Assembly (NCBI RefSeq): GCF_030433855.1
Contig: NZ_JARUXC010000004.1
Location: 248,001-312,000 of the forward strand
DNA from: Agreia sp. PsM10
Lineage (GTDB): Bacteria > Actinomycetota > Actinomycetes > Actinomycetales > Microbacteriaceae
Reading direction: 5' to 3'
DNA: 64,000 nt
The notes under the pieces were generated by a model. It was not told the origin of the DNA and did not search any database. It saw only the letters and a list, made by a program, of their open reading frames with translations. The translations under genes were made by a program, and so were the position numbers. Shown here piece after piece: positions 40,944 to 49,247 of the stretch; the stretch's first letter is position 1; each line of letters opens with the position of its first letter.

Positions 40944-41426
40944 GTGGCACATCGCATCATTTCTACCCATGACGCTCAGGGCTGGTCGCGCGTCGGCTCT
41001 CGAGAAGAGCTTGTCGCAGATACCTCTATCGCGACCAGCGGTGTATTGAATCTCTGGCGCACTCTTCCGAACACGAAGATCCCTGGCCCTGTCGACGCGC
41101 CCGATCTCCTGCCCGACATGGGCAACGTTCTGCCCGGCGAGGTTCTCGTCTTCAAATGGACGGTGAACGCGAATACGGCGGCGACAGAGGGCGGCGACGT
41201 CCTCGAGTTCACCGACACCGCACGTCCGGGTTTCCACTCCACTGCGACCATCGATGTGCACACCGTGCTGTCCGGCCGGGTGGTCTACCGACTCGACGCG
41301 GAAGACGTCGAACTAGACACCGGCGACATTGTCATCATCCGTGGACAATCGCATGCCTGGGCCAACCCCTGGGAGGACGACGCGATAATCATGGTCACCG
41401 TGATCGGTGCAGCAGCCGAGGAATAG
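40944..41426 (+). CDS. Single-domain cupin protein
   Basis: A 160-residue protein with one cupin barrel near its C-terminus: HSTATIDVHTVLSGRVVYRLD is motif 1 and LDTGDIVIIRGQSHAWANPWEDDAIIMVTVIGA is motif 2, keeping several metal-ligand His positions. GTG at 40944 is the likely start, with a modest AAAGG upstream. Functions of such cupins range from isomerase to dioxygenase to sensor, and I cannot choose. The 160-bp gap before it holds no recognised element. Confidence 0.78.
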   Translation: MAHRIISTHDAQGWSRVGSREELVADTSIATSGVLNLWRTLPNTKIPGPVDAPDLLPDMGNVLPGEVLVFKWTVNANTAATEGGDVLEFTDTARPGFHSTATIDVHTVLSGRVVYRLDAEDVELDTGDIVIIRGQSHAWANPWEDDAIIMVTVIGAAAEE

Positions 41427-41436
41427 ACAATCGAAG

Positions 41437-41481
41437 ACACGTATGGCCTCTTCGTTCGAAGAACGAAGAGGCCATACGTGT
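41437..41481. terminator. 21-bp perfect hairpin, bidirectional terminator
   Basis: Arms 41437-41457 (ACACGTATGGCCTCTTCGTTC without the last base shown here being part of a TTCGAA tip) and 41461-41481 are exact reverse complements over 21 bp with a 3-nt loop. It stands between the cupin stop (41426) and the convergent SDR stop (41504). No long T-tract follows. Confidence 0.8.
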
Positions 41482-41503
41482 TAACTGTCAGACAACTGAA
41501 ACG

Positions 41504-42271
41504 TCAGTGCGTGATCCAACCGCCGTCGATCACGAGCTCTTCGCCCGTGATGTACTTCGCCTCATCAGAAGCGAGGTACACCATTCCGTAGCCGATGTCG
41601 TTCGGTTCTCCCACATGCGGCGCGAGGGGGACCTTGTCGGCAAATGACGCTGACATGCTGTCCCAGGTGCGTCCAGCGGCTCTCGCGAGCCCGGTGTACA
41701 CCGCGCCGGGGTGAATCGAATTCACGCGGATCCCGTCTTTCGCGAACCACTGGGCAGCATGCTTGGTCAGCGACCTCACGGCGCCTTTGGACGCTGAGTA
41801 CGCCGCGCCGCCCGAGTCTGCATCTCCTCCGATGATCCCTGCAATCGAAGAGATATTCACAATGGATCCGCCACCCTGTGTCTGCATATGGGGAATGACA
41901 GACTTCATGCCAAGCCAGACGCCGGTCGTGTTGACCGCCAGCACCCTGTTCCAATCGTCGAGCTCTGCCTCGAGGATGCCCTTTTTTATGTGGATCCCGG
42001 CATTGTTGACGAGCACGTCGATCCGACCAAAGTGAGTTACTGCACGGTCGACGACCGTAGCCCATGATTCAGCAGTCGAGACATCGTGCACGAGTGCGAG
42101 GACCTCTCCGCCCTCTTTCGTGATCTGCTCTGCAGTAGCATTCAGTGCTTCCTCGGCCACGTCGGTCATGACCACCGATGCTCCCTCGCGCGCGAAGAGC
42201 TGCGCCCCTGCCAGCCCCATCCCGCTTGCCGCGCCGGTGATGATCGCGATCTTTCCCTCGAGTCGACCCAT
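41504..42271 (-). CDS. SDR family oxidoreductase (classical)
   Basis: A 255-residue classical short-chain dehydrogenase: ITGAASGMGLAGAQLFAREGASVVMTDV (TGxxxGxG cofactor loop), LVNNAGIHIK, IVNISSIAGI and YSASKGAV (Ser-Tyr-Lys triad), HPGAVYTGL, and terminal YITGEELVIDGGWITH. An Asp after the second strand (MTDV) suggests NAD preference. It lies 36 nt downstream of the MFS transporter gene and probably forms a unit with it. Confidence 0.88.
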   Translation of the reverse strand: MGRLEGKIAIITGAASGMGLAGAQLFAREGASVVMTDVAEEALNATAEQITKEGGEVLALVHDVSTAESWATVVDRAVTHFGRIDVLVNNAGIHIKKGILEAELDDWNRVLAVNTTGVWLGMKSVIPHMQTQGGGSIVNISSIAGIIGGDADSGGAAYSASKGAVRSLTKHAAQWFAKDGIRVNSIHPGAVYTGLARAAGRTWDSMSASFADKVPLAPHVGEPNDIGYGMVYLASDEAKYITGEELVIDGGWITH

Positions 42272-42307
42272 GAGATATTCCGTTCCTTTCCTTGATGCCC
42301 AGAAGGC

Positions 42308-43711
42308 TCAGTGTGATTGTTCAGTGGTTGCTGCAGAAGAAAGAGCGTCGGCCGCGATCGCCTCGAGCGAGCGGTTGGTGGTTCGCACTCCGAAAATGAA
42401 CAAAGTAGCTCCGGTCAAGACGAAGAGGGCTGCGAGCATGAGGTACAGAACCTGAAATCCCCATGCGGTATAGACGGCCGCCACGACGACTCCTGACAGC
42501 ACGCCGGCCACACGCCCGACGCCGTTCACCATCCCGACACCGATGCCCCGGAGGGCGGTCGGGAACACTTCGGGAATGTAGGTGTAGAACGGCGTCGTCA
42601 TGCCTGTCGACGCAAGGTGCGCCACGGACGCAGCAATGAGGGTCACCACCGGGTCACCTGTCAGTGCGAACACGCACAGCGCTGCCGCTGTCACGATCGT
42701 TCCCACGAGAATGACGCTCTTGCGTTCGATTCTGTCTGCCAGCGGGTAGAGGATGAGGGGTCCGATTATCTGCGCGATCGACATGATGGTCACGAATTGC
42801 AGCGCGGCCGGCTGGCTCATGCCCCGATCCACCAAGATGGTCGGAACCCATGAGTAGAACCCGTAGAGACAGAACAGGTATGCGAAGAACGTGCCGGATG
42901 TGACGACAAGCCGTCTGAGCGCTTCGCCGCGGAACAGATCACGCAGGCGAGGGCGAACAGGGTTGCTGTCTTGTTCGGGCACCTCCTCGGGCACGGGCAG
43001 CTTCGTCCCTTTTCGTTCGGCGAGATTCTCAAGTGCCTCGACTGTTCGCGATGCAGCGTCGAGCCGTCCATGCGACACCTGCCACCGCACTGTCTCGGGA
43101 AGGAACCAAGCGATCAGCGCCGCGACGATGACCCCTGACGCGCCGATCACGAAGACCCACCGCCATGCACCTGGCGCAAGGGGAACGATGTTGAGAGCGA
43201 TGACAGCGGTCACGGGGCTGCTCATAAAACCGATCATCGTGAGGACAGCGAAAAACCGCCCCCGAGCGAGGCGGGGAAACATCTCACTCACGACGACCAT
43301 CAAAACGCCGACGGCAGCCTGCATGCCGAAACCCGTCACAATGCGCGAAAGAGCCAGCAGTTCCCACGTCGGTGCGATGGCTGAGACCAATGATCCAACA
43401 GAGAACACCAAGCAGGCGGCGATGAGAATCGGCTTACGCCCGATCTTGTCGGATAGACGACCGCCGAGAATCGCGCCGAACAGTGCGCCGACGAAGACCG
43501 ACGAAATGATGAGGCCTATCTGGGGGATGTCCAGTTCGAACTCGGCCCGCACTGCTGGGGCCAGGAGGGAGAACGAGACGTTGTCGAAAATTTCGATGAA
43601 GTAGGCAGCGCCAAGAATGACGATCCACAGGATGTGGCGGCTGGTGACGGGAACTTTATCGAGGCGCGCATCCAGCGCGCGCGCTTCGTGGTCGGTCAGC
43701 TGTGCAGTCAT
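42308..43711 (-). CDS. MFS transporter, metabolite/aromatic acid:H+ symporter type
   Basis: A 467-residue, 12-segment MFS protein: YFIEIFDNVSFSLLAPAVRAEFEL on helix 1, GAILGGRLSDKIGRKPILIAACLVFSVGSL (motif A), SRIVTGFGMQAAVGVLMVVVSEMFPRLARGRFFAV, and EVFPTALRGIGVGMVNGVGRVAGVLSGVV in the second half. This layout matches the AAHS/metabolite:H+ symporter groups that import carboxylic and aromatic acids. AAGGAGG precedes the ATG at 43711. It diverges from the aldolase gene; the 231-bp gap between them shows no clear operator. Confidence 0.86.
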   Translation of the reverse strand: MTAQLTDHEARALDARLDKVPVTSRHILWIVILGAAYFIEIFDNVSFSLLAPAVRAEFELDIPQIGLIISSVFVGALFGAILGGRLSDKIGRKPILIAACLVFSVGSLVSAIAPTWELLALSRIVTGFGMQAAVGVLMVVVSEMFPRLARGRFFAVLTMIGFMSSPVTAVIALNIVPLAPGAWRWVFVIGASGVIVAALIAWFLPETVRWQVSHGRLDAASRTVEALENLAERKGTKLPVPEEVPEQDSNPVRPRLRDLFRGEALRRLVVTSGTFFAYLFCLYGFYSWVPTILVDRGMSQPAALQFVTIMSIAQIIGPLILYPLADRIERKSVILVGTIVTAAALCVFALTGDPVVTLIAASVAHLASTGMTTPFYTYIPEVFPTALRGIGVGMVNGVGRVAGVLSGVVVAAVYTAWGFQVLYLMLAALFVLTGATLFIFGVRTTNRSLEAIAADALSSAATTEQSH

Positions 43712-43942
43712 CTTGTCCTCCTTGACGGTGATGCATCTGTTCTTCAACGTTAACGAGCGGCCTGGATTCGCAGCGCTACGACAGTCGCCCGTCTCAACGA
43801 AAGCGCGCGACGGTCGTCTGCGCGGGCAGCGGTGCTTCGCGCCTAAATTCGTCGTGTCCAAAGTTCTCAGTGCAGTGAGGGCAAGCCAACCAGTGACTCG
43901 CCGGCATCCGGTGGGGTTATCGAACACGGGAAAGATGAACTG

Positions 43943-44728
43943 ATGTCCCCTCGTCGAGCACGATCCACATTCGAAAAGCTGATCTCTCGCGGGCAACGAC
44001 CGACAGGTGTTTTTGTCATGTCGACCGACTCAGCCACAACAGGCATCTTCGGCGCCTCCGGTTACGACTGGGTATTGATCGACCGAGAGCACGGGGTGAT
44101 GGACAACAGCGATATGCGCGCGCACCTTATGGCGGCCGAAGCTCATGGTCTCGTGTCGGCGGTGCGAGTGCTGGAGAACAATGCGGCCATGATCCAGCAG
44201 GCGCTGGACGCAGGCGCGCAAGCAATCATGGTCCCGAAGGTGGATTCGGCTGAGAGTGCCCGTCGGGCCGTCGTCGCCTCCCAGTACAAAGCCGGCGGAC
44301 GTGGGATGTGCCCCGTGGTGCCAGCCACCAATTTCTCGGGCGCGCAGTGGGGCGAGTACGCCGCCGAACTGAACGACAACGTCCTCATCATTCCCTTGAT
44401 CGAGACGATGAAAGGAGTTGAGAATATTGCCGAAATTTGCGCGGTCGACGGTGTCGACTACATCTTCTTTGGACTAGCCGACCTGTCACAAGATCTGGGG
44501 ATCGACATGACGTTAGACATCGACCGACTGGTAGAGCTGTGGAAAGTCGTGGCGACGACCGCGCGCTCGAAGGGGGTCCGCGCAGGAGCACCCTTGGGAT
44601 ACGGGTTCGACGATCTGGCCGACTTCGGAACTCTCGACAGCGACCTCATGACACTCCGCGCGGCTGCAGAAGAAGCATTGGCCGATTTCAAGAAATCCAT
44701 CCTGGGTGGTGCACAAGCGGCCGGCTAA
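43943..44728 (+). CDS. HpcH/HpaI family aldolase
   Basis: A 261-residue TIM-barrel class II aldolase: GVFVMSTDSATTGIFGASGYDWVLIDREHGVMD, VRVLENNAAMIQQALDAGAQAIMVPKVDSAESARRAV, GGRGMCPVVPATNF, LIIPLIETMKGVENIAEICAVDGVDYIFFGLADLSQDLG. The Arg, Glu and Asp ligands of HpaI/RhmA-type enzymes are in place. They cleave 4-hydroxy-2-oxo acids to pyruvate plus an aldehyde. In this island it could be the terminal cleavage step. It overlaps the convergent PucR gene by 4 nt. Confidence 0.88.
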   Translation: MSPRRARSTFEKLISRGQRPTGVFVMSTDSATTGIFGASGYDWVLIDREHGVMDNSDMRAHLMAAEAHGLVSAVRVLENNAAMIQQALDAGAQAIMVPKVDSAESARRAVVASQYKAGGRGMCPVVPATNFSGAQWGEYAAELNDNVLIIPLIETMKGVENIAEICAVDGVDYIFFGLADLSQDLGIDMTLDIDRLVELWKVVATTARSKGVRAGAPLGYGFDDLADFGTLDSDLMTLRAAAEEALADFKKSILGGAQAAG

Positions 44729-45855
44729 TCGGCCGCGACCGTCACACCTGAGAGGCTTGCGAGCCGCAAGCCAAGAACCGTCGACAGGCGATCGTCTGGA
44801 TCTTCCCAGTCGAGCTTGAATTCGACCTGAATCTTGCGGAGCCGCGAGTACAGCGTCGTTCGATGCATATGAAATTCGTTCGCAACGTCGTCACTGCCTT
44901 TTCCTGGTTCAAGGTGCATCCGAATCATGCGTAAAGTCTGTTCATCTTGGTTCGCGATCAGTCGCGCGACCCGGGCGTCGGTCAGTTCTGCGCCCTCTGT
45001 CTGGTCGATCGCAAGGAGCATGCGCCACGGCCCGAGTTCGTCCCATACGAGCGGGTTGGTCGCGGGGAGGAAGGCTGGGTCGCGCGCCAGGCGAAGGGCG
45101 CGGATGGCGTCGGTGGATGAACGTGAAATATCGGTCAGCTGGGCCACTTTTCTTCCCACCGCGGCCCTCTGGCCCGCGCCGATCGATCGACCACGACGCT
45201 CCAATGCGGCAATGCTGTCGTCTTCGCTCGGCATGATGAAGATGACCGACTGCTCTACGGTCGCCCACGGATTGCGATAACCGAGCTCGCGAATCCACGG
45301 GGATACGTATACGCCGGACTTCCTCTCGACAGCGACGGCTCGGACATCTCCGTCGAATCTCTTACCGAATTTGTTGCCGATGTGAGTGGCCGCCCGCCGG
45401 CGCTTGTCGGCACTGCCGCTCGCCAACAGAATACGTACCGAGTCCTCGATCTGTGGGCGCGAAAAGAGCTCGAGCTCTAGTTGAAGCGCTACTTCGTCGA
45501 ATTCGTCCCGAAATCCGTCCAAGGCGTGATCGTCGACCCGATGATCGGGGTCGATGAGGTACAGATATCCGACGACTCCTGACGGCACAGCCAAGGGCAC
45601 GATCAGCCGTTCGAGCATGTTCGAGCCCGCAGGTGGAATGAAGCGAGTGATTGCAGCATGCTTGTGCGCGAGGACGTTGACGAGCTGCGAACCAGTGCCT
45701 GCCTCTCGAGCAAGCACAGTCTCTCTTCGCACCGAATCCGTCAGGCGGGTCGGCTGCGCGGAAAAAGCGATCAGGCGCTCATGAGCATCCGACAGGGTGA
45801 CGGGGGTTTCAAACGCCTTATAGATTCCGTCAACAAGTTCTTGGTATCCCATCAT
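44725..45855 (-). CDS. PucR family transcriptional regulator
   Basis: A 376-residue regulator with a GAF-like N-terminal sensor region (ETPVTLSDAHERLIAFSAQ, GVVGYLYLIDPDHR) and the PucR C-terminal HTH (TLRMIRMHLEPGKGSDDVANEFHMHRTTLYSRLRKIQVEFKLDWEDPDDRLSTVLGLRL). Such regulators usually activate catabolic genes for purines, aromatic or keto acids in response to the substrate. It is the only regulator inside the 38-47 kb catabolic island apart from TetR and is likely its activator. The following 212-bp gap to the SDR gene has nothing I recognise. Confidence 0.87.
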   Translation of the reverse strand: MMGYQELVDGIYKAFETPVTLSDAHERLIAFSAQPTRLTDSVRRETVLAREAGTGSQLVNVLAHKHAAITRFIPPAGSNMLERLIVPLAVPSGVVGYLYLIDPDHRVDDHALDGFRDEFDEVALQLELELFSRPQIEDSVRILLASGSADKRRRAATHIGNKFGKRFDGDVRAVAVERKSGVYVSPWIRELGYRNPWATVEQSVIFIMPSEDDSIAALERRGRSIGAGQRAAVGRKVAQLTDISRSSTDAIRALRLARDPAFLPATNPLVWDELGPWRMLLAIDQTEGAELTDARVARLIANQDEQTLRMIRMHLEPGKGSDDVANEFHMHRTTLYSRLRKIQVEFKLDWEDPDDRLSTVLGLRLASLSGVTVAAD

Positions 45856-46067
45856 TGCGATTCCCCGTTCGAAGCCGTGCCCGATCGCGAGTGCATTCCG
45901 ACGGATACGGCTGTAGAAGGTGTAGTCCTCAACTCTTCACGGACGGACGGGCGTGAGCGGGCCCGGCTGATCAGTGTCGCCCACAGTCTACGATGAGCCA
46001 GGCCGCCCATGCCGGATCTCTCGAAAGGAGGAGAAGGCCTGAGCTGCTCCGCCTCCCGAGACATCGC

Positions 46068-46814
46068 TCAGGACTGTTCGATAGCCGCAGACTCTCCGGC
46101 GGTCTGGCCGCCGTCGATGACGAGCTCGGCTCCGGTGTGGAAGCTGGATTCGTCGCTGGCGAGGTAGACGATGAGGTTGGAGACCTCTTCGGGCTCGCCC
46201 ACGCGGTGCAGGGCGCCGAGGTGGTCGCCGAGCTCGAGACCGGCGGTCATCGGGGTTCGGATGGCCCCGGGATGCACGGAGTTCGCTCTGATGTTGTGCA
46301 CGCCGAGTTCGAGTGCCACGGACTTCGTCAACCCGCGAACGGCGAACTTGGAGGCGACGTACCCGTGCATGGCCACTGTGCCGACCAGCCCGGCCGTCGA
46401 GGATATGTTCACAATCGACGACGGAGCAGAGGCGATGAGCGCATCCTTTGCCGCACTGATGCCCAGGAACGGCCCGGTCGCGTTGATGTTCATGATCAGG
46501 TTCCACTGGTCGCGCGTATAGTCGCCGAGCTGACCGAAATTCACGATTCCCGCATTGTTGACGAGGACGTTCAGCCCGCCGAATGCAGACACGGCGAGGT
46601 CGACAGCCTTCTTCCAATCCTCGGGCGATGTCACATCGAGGTGTGTATAAACTGCCGCTTCACCGAGTTCTGCAGCGAGGGCGGCGCCGTCGTCGTCGAG
46701 GAGGTCGCCAATGACGACCTTGCCGCCTTCCGCCACGATCGCCCTGACATGCGATGCCCCCATGCCGCGAGATCCGCCGCTGACCAGCGCGATTTTTCCT
46801 TCAAGCCTTGCCAT
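46068..46814 (-). CDS. SDR family oxidoreductase (3-alpha/20-beta-hydroxysteroid dehydrogenase-like)
   Basis: A 248-residue classical SDR: ALVSGGSRGMGASHVRAIVAEGGKVVIGDL, VLVNNAGIVNFG, IVNISSTAGLVG and YVASKFAVRG (triad), NSVHPGAIRTPM, and FHTGAELVIDGGQTAG. The SGGSRGMGASH loop and Asp after strand 2 (IGDLLDDD) are typical of NAD-dependent 3-alpha/20-beta-hydroxysteroid dehydrogenase-like SDRs. It diverges from a TetR gene, with a 24-bp palindrome between them. Confidence 0.86.
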   Translation of the reverse strand: MARLEGKIALVSGGSRGMGASHVRAIVAEGGKVVIGDLLDDDGAALAAELGEAAVYTHLDVTSPEDWKKAVDLAVSAFGGLNVLVNNAGIVNFGQLGDYTRDQWNLIMNINATGPFLGISAAKDALIASAPSSIVNISSTAGLVGTVAMHGYVASKFAVRGLTKSVALELGVHNIRANSVHPGAIRTPMTAGLELGDHLGALHRVGEPEEVSNLIVYLASDESSFHTGAELVIDGGQTAGESAAIEQS

Positions 46815-46871
46815 GATGTTTTCCTTCTTGTGGTTGAACAGCGCCCGGGAGGGCGTTGAAACGACCAGATG

Positions 46872-46895
46872 GTGCCATCTCAGGTGAGATGGCGC
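46872..46895. promoter_or_regulatory. Palindromic operator between SDR and TetR genes
   Basis: The 11-bp arms at 46872-46882 and 46885-46895 (core GCCATCTCA-GG-TGAGATGGC) match in 10 of 11 pairs. An outer repeat ACGACC (46861) and GGTCGT (46905-46910) is nearly concentric. Its place in the 236-bp gap between divergent SDR and TetR genes makes it the likely TetR operator. Confidence 0.65.
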
Positions 46896-47050
46896 ATCGT
46901 GTTCGGTCGTCGTTGACCTGAGTACGTTGCGGAGGCTCGCGGTCACGACAGCGTGACGGGATCGAGCCGCGCAATAATGGTGAACCTGACGGTCCGTGCT
47001 CAGCGCGAACGCAAGCCTACGCCTGATAGACACTTTCCACGAGGAGGATC

Positions 47051-47662
47051 ATGCCCGGGCGACAAGCGAATCGTCGAATCGAGCTTCGCGAAACAGCAGA
47101 TGTTCGAGCGAAGCACACGCGGGATCGGCTTGTGGATGCCTATCGGTCATCGGTCCTGGCCGCGTCGGAGTCCGTGAGCGTGCTTGCTGTGTGTCGCACT
47201 GCCGGTGTGGCGCGAAGTACCTTCTACTCTCATTTTGCGACGCTCGAAGACCTTGCGGTCGCGACCGTCGCTGATGCGTTCACGGCCGCGTCTCCAGCCG
47301 ATGTACGGCGCCGTACCGCGCACGAGACGAGCAGCGCGGACATCACCCGGGAGAGCGTGACCCAGATGATCGTCACGCTCGAGGATCTGCGAACAGTTGT
47401 CCTGATGACGACCCGGATGGCGTCGCGAGCGGCTGTCGTCGAGCGACTCATCGCCGCGATGACCGAGGCGGTTCGTTCCGCGATCGAAGTCGAAGATTCT
47501 GACCTGGAGGAGCCAGCGTTGGCCTTGACTGCAGACTTTGTCGCGGCAGGCACTGTGTATGCAACCCTGCGATGGCTTGAGCAGGACGAGCGCGACCGAC
47601 AGGCGATCATCGATCACCTCATGAACCTGTTACCTGCCGTCCTCGTTGGAGGCGCTCGCTGA
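47051..47662 (+). CDS. TetR/AcrR family regulator
   Basis: A 203-residue regulator. HTH region HTRDRLVDAYRSSVLAASESVSVLAVCRTAGVARSTFYSHFATLEDLAVATV is followed by a helical ligand domain. GAGGAGG lies 4 nt before the ATG. It diverges from the SDR gene at 46814 and probably controls it through 46872-46895. It converges with the RamB-like gene after a 29-bp gap. Confidence 0.86.
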   Translation: MPGRQANRRIELRETADVRAKHTRDRLVDAYRSSVLAASESVSVLAVCRTAGVARSTFYSHFATLEDLAVATVADAFTAASPADVRRRTAHETSSADITRESVTQMIVTLEDLRTVVLMTTRMASRAAVVERLIAAMTEAVRSAIEVEDSDLEEPALALTADFVAAGTVYATLRWLEQDERDRQAIIDHLMNLLPAVLVGGAR

Positions 47663-47691
47663 GATCCTTGCGTGAGACCTGGTCGGTTCGG

Positions 47692-49134
47692 CTAGGAGCG
47701 GGAGTGTCTTTCGAGGTAGTTGTATATTTCGGTCTCATCGACGCCGGGGAAGCGTCCCGTCGGCAGGGAGGCCAAAATTTGAGCGTGAAGGCGCGCGCTT
47801 GGCCAGGCCCGTCCAGCCCATTGGGCTTCGAGGTCGCGCGGTGGGCGTCGACAGCACGCGGGGTCAGGGCACGTTGAGGTCTGCCGATTGGCGGTCTCTC
47901 TGCCCCGGAAGAAGCGGGCGTCGTCGAAGGGCACGCCGAAGGTAATGGAGAACGGACCCCCAGATGAATGTCCTGTCTGGGTCGAGCTCCAGAAGGTGCC
48001 CGCGTGGGTGTCCGTGTATTGCCAGAATTCAGTCGTGCGATGTGCCACTTCCACCGCTCGCCGTGCGCCCCATTTTCGGCAGACGATCTGTCCCTCTACT
48101 GCGCCCGTCACATCGACGGGGAGGGGCAGGTTGTTGTTCTCGTATGCCTTGAGGACTTCGCCATCGGGTCCAACTCGGAGGAAGTGGACGCCGATGCCGA
48201 AGTGCTGCGTCATGAGATTCGTCATCCGCAAGGCAGCGGCTTCGTGAGTCGTTCCGAACGCATCGCGAAAGTCTTCGACGGCGAGGTCACGGGCTTGCTT
48301 GCGAGCTCCGAGAAATTCGACTGATTGGCGTTGCGGCATCAGGCACGCGGCGGCAAAGTAATTGATCTGAAGTCGCTGGTGCAGAAAGTCAGCGTACGAC
48401 TTTGGTGGGGTGTGCTCGAGCAAACGGTGCGCCACGGCTTGAAGGGCGATGGAACGTAAGCCGTGTCCACCCGGGATGGAGGCCGGCGGTAGGTAGATGC
48501 GCCCGTTCTCCAGGTCGGTGATACTCCGGGTGGAGTGCGGAAGGTCGTCGACGTACACCACCTCCAAGCCGAGTTGTTCAACCATGAGGTGAACTTCGCG
48601 GTGGGTCAAAGCTCCAGCCTCATGACCGATGCGCTTCAGCTGCTCTTCGGCAATAGCCTCGATGTCTGGCAGGTAGTTGTTCTTGGATCGCATCATGGCG
48701 CGTTGTTCCGTGTTTCGTAGCCGCGCTTCCTCCGGAGTCGCCGACGCTGTGGTGGCGCGTCGCTCCAGTTCCCGATGCAACCCGACGAGCAGCCCAAGAA
48801 CGTCGTCGGACATGCCGCGGCCGATCTTGACCTTGGGAAGGCCGAGGCTGGCGAACACGGGCGAAGCTTGCATACGCCGCAGCTCGAGCTCTTCGCTCGC
48901 CCTCTCGTTCGGCGCCGTGAGCACGAGCAAGTCTTCGACCGATACCCCGAGTGCGCGAGCGAATGTGGGCAGCTCCGAAGGGCGCGGCTCTCGGTGGCCG
49001 TTCTCTATCAAAGAGATTCGGCTTGGACTTGTTCCCAGTGCCGATGCCAGATCGTCGAGAGTCATTCGTGCCAGCCCTCGAAAATGGCGTAGTCGAGCGC
49101 CGAGCAGGTGCGCGTAGGAAACGTCATCGGTCAT
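47692..49134 (-). CDS. RamB/PrpR-like XRE regulator with ImmA/IrrE-type domain
   Basis: A 480-residue protein. It begins with an XRE HTH (LGARLRHFRGLARMTLDDLASALGTSPSRISLIENGHREP), then a DUF955-like region (AHRLLEHTPPKSYADFLHQRLQINYFAAACLMPQ), then a C-terminal DUF2083-like domain (HFLRVGPDGEVLKAYENNNLP, ICRKWGARRA). This is the architecture of actinobacterial short-chain fatty-acid regulators such as RamB, which control acetate, glyoxylate and propionate genes. The ATG at 49134 has no clear Shine-Dalgarno, so the transcript may be leaderless; a TTG at 49152 is an alternative. It diverges from PEP synthase. Confidence 0.85.
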   Translation of the reverse strand: MTDDVSYAHLLGARLRHFRGLARMTLDDLASALGTSPSRISLIENGHREPRPSELPTFARALGVSVEDLLVLTAPNERASEELELRRMQASPVFASLGLPKVKIGRGMSDDVLGLLVGLHRELERRATTASATPEEARLRNTEQRAMMRSKNNYLPDIEAIAEEQLKRIGHEAGALTHREVHLMVEQLGLEVVYVDDLPHSTRSITDLENGRIYLPPASIPGGHGLRSIALQAVAHRLLEHTPPKSYADFLHQRLQINYFAAACLMPQRQSVEFLGARKQARDLAVEDFRDAFGTTHEAAALRMTNLMTQHFGIGVHFLRVGPDGEVLKAYENNNLPLPVDVTGAVEGQIVCRKWGARRAVEVAHRTTEFWQYTDTHAGTFWSSTQTGHSSGGPFSITFGVPFDDARFFRGRETANRQTSTCPDPACCRRPPRDLEAQWAGRAWPSARLHAQILASLPTGRFPGVDETEIYNYLERHSRS

Positions 49135-49147
49135 ATTTTGACGATAA

Positions 49148-49169
49148 CGCAAGAATCAACTTTCTTGCG
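49148..49169. promoter_or_regulatory. Palindrome between RamB-like and PEP synthase genes
   Basis: CGCAAGAA-TCAACT-TTCTTGCG is a perfect 8-bp inverted repeat with a 6-bp spacer, 14 bp upstream of the regulator ATG and 79 bp upstream of ppsA. It is the best candidate for the binding site of the RamB-like protein controlling both genes. Confidence 0.6.
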
Positions 49170-49247
49170 GCCTTATTCTTCGGGAATTCCACCTCTCTTG
49201 ATGGAGCATCGGAATATCGCATTTGATCTAATCCTGAAGGGCTCGCC

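Noticed and set aside
46014-46040. AAAGGAGG ribosome-binding-like site in the gap after the PucR gene
   Set aside because: No credible forward gene follows; the forward frame there is antisense to the SDR.
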